A stretch of 64,000 nucleotides of DNA from Protonemura montana (Eukaryota; Arthropoda; Insecta; Plecoptera; Nemouridae): positions 850,501 through 914,500 of the forward strand of contig OX387604.1 of NCBI GenBank assembly GCA_947568835.1. Reading direction: 5' to 3'. Shown piece after piece: positions 10,094-19,900 of the stretch. Below the pieces are notes generated by a model. The model searched no databases and was not told the DNA's origin. It saw only the letters and a list, made by a program, of their open reading frames with translations. Positions within the stretch are counted from its first letter, which is position 1; every line of letters starts with the position of its first letter. The position numbers and the translations under genes are program-made.

Positions 10094-10178
10094 GTGCGGA
10101 CGGGATTCGAACCCGGGACCCCGGAAATCTCATGATTGTTCACAAGAGGTAATGCCTTGTACCAACGTCCACGCGGAC
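10094..10178 (-). repeat. tRNA-like element next to the hairpin array
   Basis: Read on -, CCCGGGTTCGAATCCCG is a near-perfect T-arm with a consensus B box. The 5' part (GTGGACGTTGGTACAAGGC) is A-box-like. The two ends carry GTCCGC as a direct rather than an inverted repeat, so no acceptor stem forms. More likely a SINE end than a tRNA gene. Confidence 0.5.
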
Positions 10179-10278
10179 ATGTAGTTATACAGGCATTTTT
10201 ATGGTATATACTTTCTTCAGACTGCAGCTACCATATGTGAATAATTTGAATGTCGTATTCCAATAGAAAAAATATCCT

Positions 10279-10358
10279 GTCGGTGAGCGGGATCGAACCA
10301 TGTCACAATGTAGCTTGATGGTTCCGAAGTAACGACATGTCCATTGTGCTACGCAGAC
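10279..10358 (-). repeat. tRNA-like element, best preserved of the cluster
   Basis: Read on -, it starts GTCTGCG, has TAGCACAATGG (A box) and TGGTTCGATCCCG (B box), and ends CACCGAC. Five of seven acceptor positions can pair. The length is 80 nt. It could be a degenerate tRNA or a SINE head. I do not assign an anticodon because the anticodon arm is unclear. Confidence 0.5.
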
Positions 10359-10582
10359 GGTCGCCCCTGTGGTGGTAAACTGAATATATTTTAATTTCAT
10401 ATCTGATGTCCCTGTTTACCGGGTTGACTATAGGCACATGTCACTGACGGCACTCAATGTATACTACGGTTCGGAGTCGCATTCTTCTTTGCGTTTCAGT
10501 GAACCATCATTTAAGAAATTCAAGATATTATGATCGACTATGACCGACTTACGCAGCGAGCAAGAACTGGACCTGACCCCCG

Positions 10583-10665
10583 CACCAAGTAATGCAGGGG
10601 CAATCGTCCACTCCAAAGATACGGGCTACCACCAGTTGCCACGATCTAGCGTGAAAGTGTCAGCT
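10583..10665 (+). repeat. dispersed repeat, CACCAGTTGCCACGATCT type (copy 2)
   Basis: Partner of 8541-8620 in the opposite orientation, with shared blocks CCACTCCAAA and CACCAGTTGCCACGATCT. Confidence 0.5.
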
Positions 10666-10838
10666 GATAGCGCCCTCTGCAGGGACGCGAGCCACACCCA
10701 GTTGCTGGTTTGTCGTTTTTTTTTGTTTTTTTTTGCCTTCTTATCCGACCCCGGCAGCATGGAGATCGCTTTACACTACATCGCCTCTGCCATGCACTAT
10801 CAAAGATTGTGCAAGCTATGTCGTGAAGAACAAAAAGC

Positions 10839-10915
10839 GGAGCGGACAGGACTCGAACGCGGTCACATCCGAATTGCTCTTTCGTGGAGCGACTTTTCCA
10901 ACCGGCCATCGAGAC
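10839..10915 (-). repeat. tRNA-like SINE, GTCTC-TGGCC family (copy 1)
   Basis: Read on -, GTCTCGATGGCCGGTTGG gives an A box and GCGTTCGAGTCCTG a B box. Just downstream is TTTTTGTTCTTCA. The copy at 11082-11161 shares the start (GTCTC..TGGCCG), the B-box region and this downstream tract, so both belong to one SINE family. Confidence 0.6.
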
Positions 10916-11081
10916 GAGATGATTTTCGGTGGAACAAAGAGATACATGAATAGCAGAAGACGACTACAGTGTAATAATGAAAAGAGTCAAAAATACTTTG
11001 AGAGTTTCGATGGATGAACGAGCGATGCAATATTTGCAGCATTCAATGAATGCCAGTCGCCACTTGATGAAGAACAAAATG

Positions 11082-11161
11082 AGGATCGGGCAGGATTCGA
11101 ACTCGAGACATTTAAGCAATGTCCCCATGAAGAAGTGGCCGTACCTCACGGCCACTGAGAC
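11082..11161 (-). repeat. tRNA-like SINE, GTCTC-TGGCC family (copy 2)
   Basis: Read on -, it has GTCTCAGTGGCCGTGAGG (A box), GAGTTCGAATCCTG (B box) and TTTTGTTCTTCA downstream, as in the copy at 10839-10915. Confidence 0.6.
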
Positions 11162-11288
11162 ATGTTACCAGAGGAAATAACATATACTTGAATAGCAGCT
11201 GGCGGGGATCACGGTACATCATCGAGAAGAGATGTTAGTTTTCTCTGTAAAGATTAATACATATCCAGCAGTTTTACACACATGTGAC

Positions 11289-11360
11289 TTACCTGCTTCG
11301 AACCAGCGACCCTCTGCACCCTGGCGCTGAGCACGAGAGCGATCTTCACTCGCCGCCGAA
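11289..11360 (-). repeat. tRNA-like 3' end, weak
   Basis: Read on -, GGGTCGCTGGTTCGAAGCAGG resembles a T-arm with a B box. The 5' half is not convincingly tRNA-like. Confidence 0.4.
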
Positions 11361-11446
11361 TGGACGCTACGAAGACCGGCGAGAGTTGCATGGCAATACT
11401 TTAACAATCTTGGTAGGTGATTGATTCTTAGTTAAAAATAGTGCAC

Positions 11447-11520
11447 CAAGCGGGATACGAACCCTTTCCGCAACCTTTCCGGAAATGAATGATCGATTTA
11501 CACTATCGCAAGAAAAAGTG
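11447..11520 (-). repeat. tRNA-like remnant
   Basis: Read on -, a T-arm-like GGGTTCGTATCCCG follows a GCGATAGTGTAAATC stretch that is loosely A-box-like. Confidence 0.4.
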
Positions 11521-11853
11521 GGTACGCGGGGCTAACGTGAGCTTACGCCAAAAATAACCTCTGCAGTGGGCAGAAAATGTATCGTATTCCAGACTAAGAA
11601 ATGCACCAGTATGTTTTTGCCCTAGCACAAGCATTTTTCTGAGAAGTAGATAGACGATTTCAAAAAGGCTTTATTTTCAGTAATTCCAAAGGCAATTAAT
11701 ATTGTGTTGTAATATCGTGTTAATATCGTGTATCGTGTTTCTACGATTTCGTAGAGTCCTGTAGCCTGGTTGTAAATCGTCTATTCAATTTTATGAATCG
11801 TCGACGTGTTGACTCTTGTCGACAAATTTTTTCATTTAATTTTGGCGTGTGCC

Positions 11854-12344
11854 GTGCTGCCTGAGTTTTTTTCGGGGCACAAAATTTGGGTTTTGCTTCG
11901 GGCGTCCAAACCCTACACTGTGCGTACACGACACTCTGCGTATGTCAAGTCGATACGTCACAGGTGTATAATTTTGGTTTAATTAATTTCAAATTGGCCA
12001 TTGATCGATCATTGTGTCTATAAATCTCCATTCTATAATGCCGGACTTGGGCGCTGCTACCAGTTTATGTGTATACAACCCTTAGTTGACCTATACACCA
12101 ACTTGCATATACATTCCTTTCCTGCTTAGCGGACCCCCCCCCCCCCCCCCCCTCCCAAGGCATGGGCTTTGCGGGGCCCCAAAAGTCTCATTGCCGCCGG
12201 GGCCTTTTGGAGCCAGTCCGACACTGTTGGCAACAACATTGAAGGTATACTTGACACGTGAGGTGCTGCCTGAGTTTTTTTCGGGGCACAAAATTTGGGT
12301 TTTGCTTCGGGCGTCCAAACCATACACTGTGCGTACACGACACT
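11854..12344 (+). repeat. 82-bp direct repeat pair (11854-11935 and 12263-12344)
   Basis: The two 82-bp copies differ at a single base (CCCTACAC versus CCATACAC), start at GTGCTGCCTGAG and end at ACACGACACT. They enclose 327 bp containing the C19 run and the second CAGTGTCGGACTGG repeat. Flanks outside the copies do not match. The layout could be a small LTR-like (TRIM) element or a local duplication. Confidence 0.85.
12134..12234 (-). repeat. GC-rich dispersed repeat with C19 run (copy 2)
   Basis: The reverse complement shares CAGTGTCGGACTGG and the GGC(A)ATG...GCC(C)CGGCGG block with 7569-7660. A run of 19 C lies at 12134-12152. Confidence 0.55.
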
Positions 12345-13120
12345 TATTTGACTACCCCTTGTAGAAGTGCTAAATCAGGGCCCTTTTGCCGGCATGACGT
12401 TAATCTGGACCTTCCTCGAACATTAGTGAGTATCAACTTATCCTTGGACGGGCTAGCTAGGCCTTGTTGAGCTTCGTCAGTGACAGTGATTCGTTATTGG
12501 ATACCCTGACTGTGCTGACAGTAATTTCAAACTGTTTTTTCTTATTGCGTAGCAAATTATTAGATGGGTTTCATCGAAAGTCAAGATTCACTTCAAATGA
12601 ATTTAAATTTATTCTGCAAGGTATGAAATGGTGCTGTTGAAATTGAATCTAAAATACAGAATTAACTACCAGAACCTGTTCAATTGGTGTGAGGTCTCAA
12701 GTGTAGATGTAGTAGAAATTCTTTGCAACCTGTTCAACAGATTCTAAGAAACTGATGTTTGCTCTTACCCAAGGAGGTCCCCAAGAAGTTTTGCAGATGG
12801 CCGATCGCCCAATAAGCATCGCCCAAGCGGAAGAATCGCCACAGTCAATAGTTAGTAATTTTCTCAACAATATTTTTTTCTTCCTTGGCTAGGTGACAAT
12901 TAAATAAATTTTTGAGTGTAATATCCTGTCTTTTGAAGCTTATTGCAGTGATCCATTCTTCTATGAGTATGGTACAAGAAATAAGGATAACATAAAAGCA
13001 GGAGAGGAACACAGGCTACTCACGAAAGGTGTGGTAAATTAAGTGATAATAATCTGTGGAGTGAGGATGACTGCCAATTCAATAAAACAAAAAGACACAA
13101 GCATGTTAATTTATGAAAAC

Positions 13121-13126
13121 TTTATT
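13121..13126 (-). other. candidate polyadenylation signal of the MOXD1-like gene
   Basis: AATAAA on - (TTTATT on +), about 500 nt downstream of the stop codon at 13630-13632. Use of this site is inferred from position only. Confidence 0.45.
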
Positions 13127-13629
13127 CATATAATGATAAATAGGCAATTTACACTATACAGAATTTACAACATTATTGTACAAAGCTTCTAGCGGTTGTG
13201 CCGCCAAGGTTAGCTGTTATTTAAAGTTTTCTACGGAAAGATTTCAGGCACATTTCCTGGTGCCAGCCACCTTAGTTATACACCAAGGTCTGGAAGTGTG
13301 GACAGTTCTTGCACAGAGTTCTTGCTCAGATAACTACGGTTGGCCACAAAGCCAAGGCAGGCCAGGTCTCCAGCCTACCTCTTCGAATATATGGACAAAT
13401 AGCCAAGCTATTAGAAATTCCATACCTAGAACTATTTTTCTGTGAAGGCCACCTCCTATCTTACCAAAACAGTCAGTGCCAACCAGAGTTAGATCTTTAC
13501 ATAAAGTCCTCTGGGTATTTGACTTTTCCTTACGTCATATGGTCTCATACCTTCCTTGTATGGCATTGTTGCCCAAGGAAATATCATAAAAATAAAGGAA
13601 CCTTAATTTTCACAGCAGAGTAGGTGGTC

Positions 13630-13908
13630 TCATCTGCAAAACACAGTGATACACCAGGCTAAAAGAAAGAGACCACTGGACCACCGGCAGATCTCGGACC
13701 CATTCAATCTTGAAGACTCGTGAGTCGCCATGTTCTCATTGTAAGCGTCGCTTTTCTCAAATGACTGATTTTCCAAACTATCTGCTCCCTCGTACAGCTC
13801 TGGCTTCTTTTTGTGACGTGGTTTCTTGCCTTTGTTTTTAGCGCAAGTACTGCGATCTCGAAAAGATTTTGTGATATTTGGATAAAATGCTTCATTAGAT
13901 GTCCCATG
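13630..13908 (-). CDS. MOXD1-like terminal exon: basic linker and hydrophobic tail
   Basis: The exon follows a TTTTTAG acceptor (AG at 13909-13910 on -) and runs in phase from the previous exon to TGA at 13630-13632, giving 92 residues. It includes a lysine-rich linker (KNKGKKPRHKKKPELY) and ends in a short hydrophobic segment. The other frame of the same stretch gives a longer-looking product but is out of phase with the upstream exon. Confidence 0.85.
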   Translation of the reverse strand, partial: HGTSNEAFYPNITKSFRDRSTCAKNKGKKPRHKKKPELYEGADSLENQSFEKSDAYNENMATHESSRLNGSEICRWSSGLFLLAWCITVFCR

Positions 13909-16900
13909 CTAAAAACAAAAATTAAAAAAATTAGGGATAGAATAGATTTTGCCAAAGAAGCTGAGTTTTTAATTGAGATAAGTCATACATTTTTGTGCAG
14001 TTGGCTTAAATGAGCTTGGTGCAAAATCAGCTTTGAAGTCTTTCTTCAAGAACTTACAATTAGAGTCCGTGGAACTTTCAACATGCAAACAGATGTGAAG
14101 CTGCCCTCGCGTGTGGCTTCCTGAAAGCTCTGAAAGTTGTGTTCCCAGTCGTATGTGACCAACCGTGTTTCTAGAGTCATGTCTGATAACTCTGTTGGAA
14201 GCTTGATGGATACTGGATTTGATTCCCTAAAAAGCATAAGGTTAAAATGATTATTTATAAATATAATAAGTATCCACTATTTTCTGTTTTATTCTGATAT
14301 TCTGTTTTATTTATCAGGTGTTAATTTAATACCTGGTCATAATCCGTAATGTGTAAACGTTTCATTTGACAGACTCCACAGCAAAGCAATAAAACCAGTT
14401 GGTGGTTCTAAGAAATTTGTTTCGATTCACTTACGGCCAAAGCTCCTGAATGCCAAGCGAGTGCAGTACTGTGGGCAGCGAAGGGAGGCTGTGGCACAGC
14501 GACAAGTTGATCCTCGGATAATACATGCCGTACACGAGACACTTTTCCTCGCGGGTCGTCAGCCCTCCCAGGGTAATCGTGGTGCGCTCCTCGCTGTCGT
14601 AGACGCACTCTGCGATCAGGTGGTCACCCTACACATAGAACGAAGGGTAGAAAACAATTACTATCTACAGCAGGAACGTTTCATTTGGTGATGTAGTCCA
14701 TTAGTGTAAGACGCCACGTTTCGCCATGCCATCGCCACTAATTTGATGAATTTCTTTAACAGTCGTTCTCTTGAAACATAGTATATGTTTTTTTTTTTTT
14801 TTGTTTGAAGTTGTTTATTTAGCAAAAAAATGCTATTTACAGTACATTTTACATTTTTGTAATTTCTTAGCTTAAAGTTTTACTTAGATACTAACAAAAC
14901 TTTCTAATTTTTTACTAAACTTAACAAAATCTTCCTCGCCTTTGATGTTTGCAGGAAGTGCATAATATTTTCTTACTCCTCTATAAAATATACTATTATT
15001 AGACTTGCCTTCTACATACGAATTTCTTTCTGATCTAGTATTATGTTCATGATCTTTAATATTTAGTCTATTTTCTAAGTACATAGGCATTTGACCATGT
15101 AGGATCTTAAATATAAAAGTACATACATCTATTTCAAAATTTTCTTTAACATTTTTCCATTGAAGTTTATTTAGCATTTCTCTTTGGTCAGAGAACCAAC
15201 TTTCTTTTAATATTATTCTAGCTGCCCTGTTTTGGAGTTTTTGTAGTTTCTTACATTCATTTTCGTTTGCTATTGCTAGTATTGTGCTACAGTATTTAAA
15301 ATGTGGTTTAATGATGGTATTGAAGATGATTGATTTTGTCCACATTGAAAGTTGTCTGCTTACTCTGTACAAGTATCCTAATTTTTTATCGATTTTATTT
15401 GTTACTCATTTTATATGGTCCTTGAAATTTAATTTATTATCTATAATCACTCCTAGGTACTTGATTTCACTAACAGTTTCAATATCAGTCCCCTTTATGA
15501 CTATTTTATTTTTCTGGTGACTTTCTTGTGATACACCTTTGTTTACATACATTATTTTGGACTTGGTTTCGTTTAGTTTAAGTTTATTTACATTTAGCCA
15601 TTTGGACATTATATTTACATCATAATTTAGTTTGTCTGCGACATCGTCAATATTTCGCCCACTCGTCCATATTACCATGTCGTCGGCATACATATTTAGC
15701 TGACTATATGATAAACACTTATACGCGTCATTAATATAGAGTATAAAGAGAAGGGGGCCCAAAATAGATCCTTGAGGTACTCCTTGGGTGCATTCTATGA
15801 GGTCCGATTGTTCTTTTCCGTACTTCACTCTTTGAAATCTATTTGTGAGGTAGTCATTTATCCATGCAAGAGCTTTTTCAGTGATGCCATACATAGTTTG
15901 TAGTTTGAGAAGTAGTCTTTCTCTGTTTATTGTCTCGAAAGCTCTTTTTAGGTCAAGAAAAACGGCTATTATTTTAGTTCCTTTTTCTTTCTCACTGTAG
16001 AAATTTGATATTAAATTTTGAATCGCAGTTTCACATGAGAAACCATTTCTAAAGCCCGATTGATTTTCGTATAGTAAATTATTTGTTTCTAGATAGTTTG
16101 TAAGTTGTTGATATACTAATTTTTCTATGATTTTGTCCATCACTGAAAGCATATTTATTGGTCTATATTCATTTATTTTTATTGAACCCCGAACTTTAGG
16201 TACTGGTATTATTTGAGATATTTTAAGTTTTGAGGGAAAAATTCCACTCTGAAGCGAGGCATTTATTAGGTCTAATAGGTAGTATTTTATAACAGGGTAC
16301 GAGTCTTTGAACAGTTTCACAGATATACCATCCATATCACCCTTTTTATTTCTTAGTTCCCTAATTACTTTATCCATTTCTCCAATCGAGATCTTGTTGA
16401 ACTCTATAAATTTGCAGTCTTTTTCTCTTTCATATTTCTGAATGTTGTCCAGGTTGAGTTTTCCTATGTTGTTTTCTACGTTATTATTTTCTACTTCGAT
16501 CTCAATAGTTTTTAGGATATCATTTATGCTATCAATAAAATATTTGTTAAAATGATCTGCTATTTCTAGGTCATTATTTAACATTTTTTGGTCCGAGTTT
16601 ATTATTTCATTTTTATTTTTTTCAGTATTATGTGTTTGTACTATTTTTTTAAGTGTCCTCCACATTTTTTCTCCATCATATTTGACATTGTCAATCTTTT
16701 CCTCATAATAATTCTTTTCAGCCCATCTTAGAGCATTCGTCGTCATGTTTCTTTCATTTTTATATCTTATCCAATCGTTCACCTTCCTGGACATTTTTGA
16801 TCTTTTGTACCAGTAATTTCTATTTAACACACTTTTCTTGCATTCATCATTAAACCATGGTTTACTACTTTTGTAGTTTACCTTTCGTGTCTCTTTTTTT

Positions 16901-19900
16901 ACAAACTCTTCCTTACATTTTAAAATATTTCCCTCCATATTTTTAAACATTTCATTTATATCCTTTTCGTCTCTTATCCAAGAACATCCATACAGTTTGT
17001 TTTGATATTCTTCTTTTTCATATTTGTCCCAGTTTTCGATTGTTTTAATTTTAATTTTTTCTGTTAATTCTTTAGTTTTGTTCCTATTACACACTTTTAT
17101 TTCTAGTACCTCGTGATCTGTTATGCTGATTCCATCTAATGTTTTTGCACTGATTGATTCATCATTTGAAATTACAATGTCAATTAGAGTACTGCTGTCC
17201 TTTGTTATTCTAGTTGGGCTCATTATTAATTGTCTCAGTTCATATTTTAGTACCAATTCTTTTAGTTTCCTTGTCAACGGTGAGTTTCCAAGCCAGTCAA
17301 AATTCATGTCACCCATTATAATCACTCGTTCCCTTTTGTAGGCTTCATTTTCAAAGATACGTTTTAGCTTTTTTAGCACCTCTTTCTTCTTCCCATTTGG
17401 AGAAACATATATTACATAAATATTTATAGTTTCACCATTCATCCATACTTTGGCTCCTAGCACCCAAAGTCCTATGTCTTTTAGGCTTTTTTGCTTATGT
17501 ACTGATAAAGTAAAAGCGTTCAAATAAAAATAGATAGGCGTATATATTGGCAAATATATCGGATCGTATGTCAGCGGAGTTTAAGTAATTCCATAGGAGG
17601 CTGTATGGTTTGGGCTATTTCCTGGATCTTATCTTTTGTACGCCCCACAAAATTGCGCACTCGGCCTGTCTCTAAAATATAATGGAACGGAGTTTTTGTT
17701 TCGCCTATTGAAGCAATCTGGGGAGTGGTTTATGTAAGTTGGATAAGATCTTTAATCCAAAAGTCACCCATTCTGCGCGTTCAACATCAAATTAAATGCC
17801 AACGTTATGGTCCTATAAAACGCAAATATGTACCACATTGAAAAAGTTTCGCACTTTTCCTGCGGTTTTGAAATAACAATGTAGCGGCAAATGTTCAAGT
17901 TTAAGAGTAAAGTTGTGAATAAATTACTCTGACTTACCGGTAACACTCTTACAGGCTTCGCCAGGTGCCTGTTTTCCTGGTAGTTGAAGTCGTAATTATT
18001 GTCCATGGCGATCGGTGACAACTCTTCTCCGTCGCGTATTTGCCGCAGCCTAATTTTCCTGCCAATCAGGTGAGTATGGAGGGCGACGCCAAAGATGTTG
18101 ATGCCCTTCAGCGGAAGTGTCTGCCTGGTGCAGTCTGCGATGCAATGTCCTTCGGAAACCACCTGAGGTTGACCAGGAGGGATGATGTGCCTCCAATTCG
18201 GGTCCAGACCCACCGAGATGACGCCGGCGTCGTGCTGGCGAAGGTTCTTTGTGTAGAAAATGCGGATTCCTGAGCTGTCCACGATATTTTTGTGTTGCAG
18301 ACCAGGGTTGTTGTAGTGCGTCTCCAACATGTAGTACGAGCCTGGGTTCAGGGGGTAGCCAGCCTCAGGGGGGAAGCTAAAACCCTGGATGAAATAATTG
18401 TGTGAGTATTTAAAATGATCAGTCAATAAACGTCAAGAGATATTTGAAAAGAGGTAAAGTAGTGTCGTACCTCTGACCCTTTGTTCCACGCAAGAACAAT
18501 TGTGTTACAGCTACCAAATGGGCTGTTTGGTTGATAGCAGTGCTGGCCCCGACTTCTTACAAATTCTTCTAATTTTTCGTTGTCACCATCACACTCATAT
18601 AATATCATGTGGTGCAAATAGGCAGAATTTCCACCTTCAATTAATGGTGTATACTAATGAAAAAAAAATTATAAATTAGTTGCTAACAGAAATTGTTATT
18701 AATTTTTATTTGGACTATTTAATTTGAAATTATTTCAAGCAAAAAAAGAAAAACCAGTTGTTCAACTTACAGCTATCATATGATTTTTATTTCTAATTTC
18801 TCGAGGAAGCCTGAATATTTTGCACCAGTGAAGACTGTCATCAAAGGAAGGTAGAAGCACCTGTAAATAGTAATTAAAAAATGTAGAACATATTCAAAGC
18901 ATAGTTGTTGAGCTCTTTGCAACAGTTTGGACTATTGCATCTCAATTGTTTAATCAACTTGAGTCATGCAAGGAACCTAAGGTGTGGTCATTCCTCAACA
19001 TCCAAAGTTCATTTGTTGGCACCAGCCACAAAATAATATTGGTTATCATATCTATGCATTGTTTATGGACATTGTACAATTTGAACTAGCTGCCAAAACC
19101 AACAATGAACAAAGGAAAGTTGGATGTATCATGAAGGTAAACATTTAATCCACTGCATTATCAAGGTTTACACAGTGAGTCCACAGACTGCAAACAATGT
19201 TAAGTGGTGTTAACATTTTTTGACGAGATAATACGAAATTGGTAATATCTCTACATTGATGGACGCAGCTTTTAAAGGCAGTTCATTTAAAGTGAATGCA
19301 TTGTACAGTAAAACAAGCGGGTACTGGAAACAAGAAATCTGTTAGAAGAACTTGTGAAATAAAATATTTTGAGTCAATGAAATCTTATCCATGAAAAGTA
19401 AATCATAAGAGTTTCACTAAAAATTTCACTAAAAAAACTGTCACTAAAATACTTATTGAGTTGAAAAGAACAAATAAATAATGAAAAAATTAATAATATA
19501 ATATAACTAATTTTGAAATCAATTTGTTTTGGCTAAAAACCTCTTTGACAATTTTTCTGACAAACACAGCAGATCTAATCACAATTAACAGTCTGACCAC
19601 AAGTGAATTTGTGTCAGAGCTAATGAAATTGATGATTTTGCTCATTTTTTCAATGGAAAGCAACAAACCTGCGAGTTGGTGACTTCCCAAATACGAGAGT
19701 CGTGATTAGGTAACCAAACTGGTGCTACTGGAGGGTTCTCCAGCAAATAGAGACTGCGAGAGCCCCTCTGAAGTGGCCCGTGGTAGAGCATGGAGCCCAA
19801 AGACTTAGAGCTTGATGATTTGGAGCCTGCAGGGCCAAGGGCAGCTGGGTCCTTGGAGTGGTATGACCACAGAATGCGCATTGTGTCGTTCTGCAATGCA

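Larger units (their letters stand above)
6311..13100. other. repeat-rich intergenic region between Mitf and the MOXD1-like gene
   Basis: No host coding exon was recognised. The region holds the tRNA-like remnants, foldback element, hairpin array, direct repeats and GC-rich repeats listed separately. The two flanking genes converge: Mitf ends on + and the MOXD1-like gene ends on -. Confidence 0.7.
14786..17580 (-). mobile_element. 5'-truncated non-LTR retrotransposon (LINE) in a MOXD1-like intron
   Basis: The element lies on - within the intron 14629-17937. Frame 1 (17580-15406) carries the end of an apurinic-type endonuclease (IIMGDMNFDWLG, ITDHEVL) and the reverse transcriptase (FLDLKRAFETINRERL, GVPQGSILGPLLFILYIND, YADDMVIW). 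Frame 2 (15405-14884) continues the C-terminal region. One single-base shift near 15405 breaks the ORF. An AATAAA-like signal lies near 14820 on -, followed by an A-rich tail at about 14803-14790. The endonuclease start and any ORF1 are missing. It belongs to the Jockey/CR1-like group by its motifs; the clade is not certain. Confidence 0.92.

Noticed and set aside
10279..10358. A functional tRNA gene.
   Set aside because: Two of seven acceptor positions do not pair, the anticodon arm is unclear, and neighbouring units are clearly degenerate. A SINE or pseudogene is more likely.
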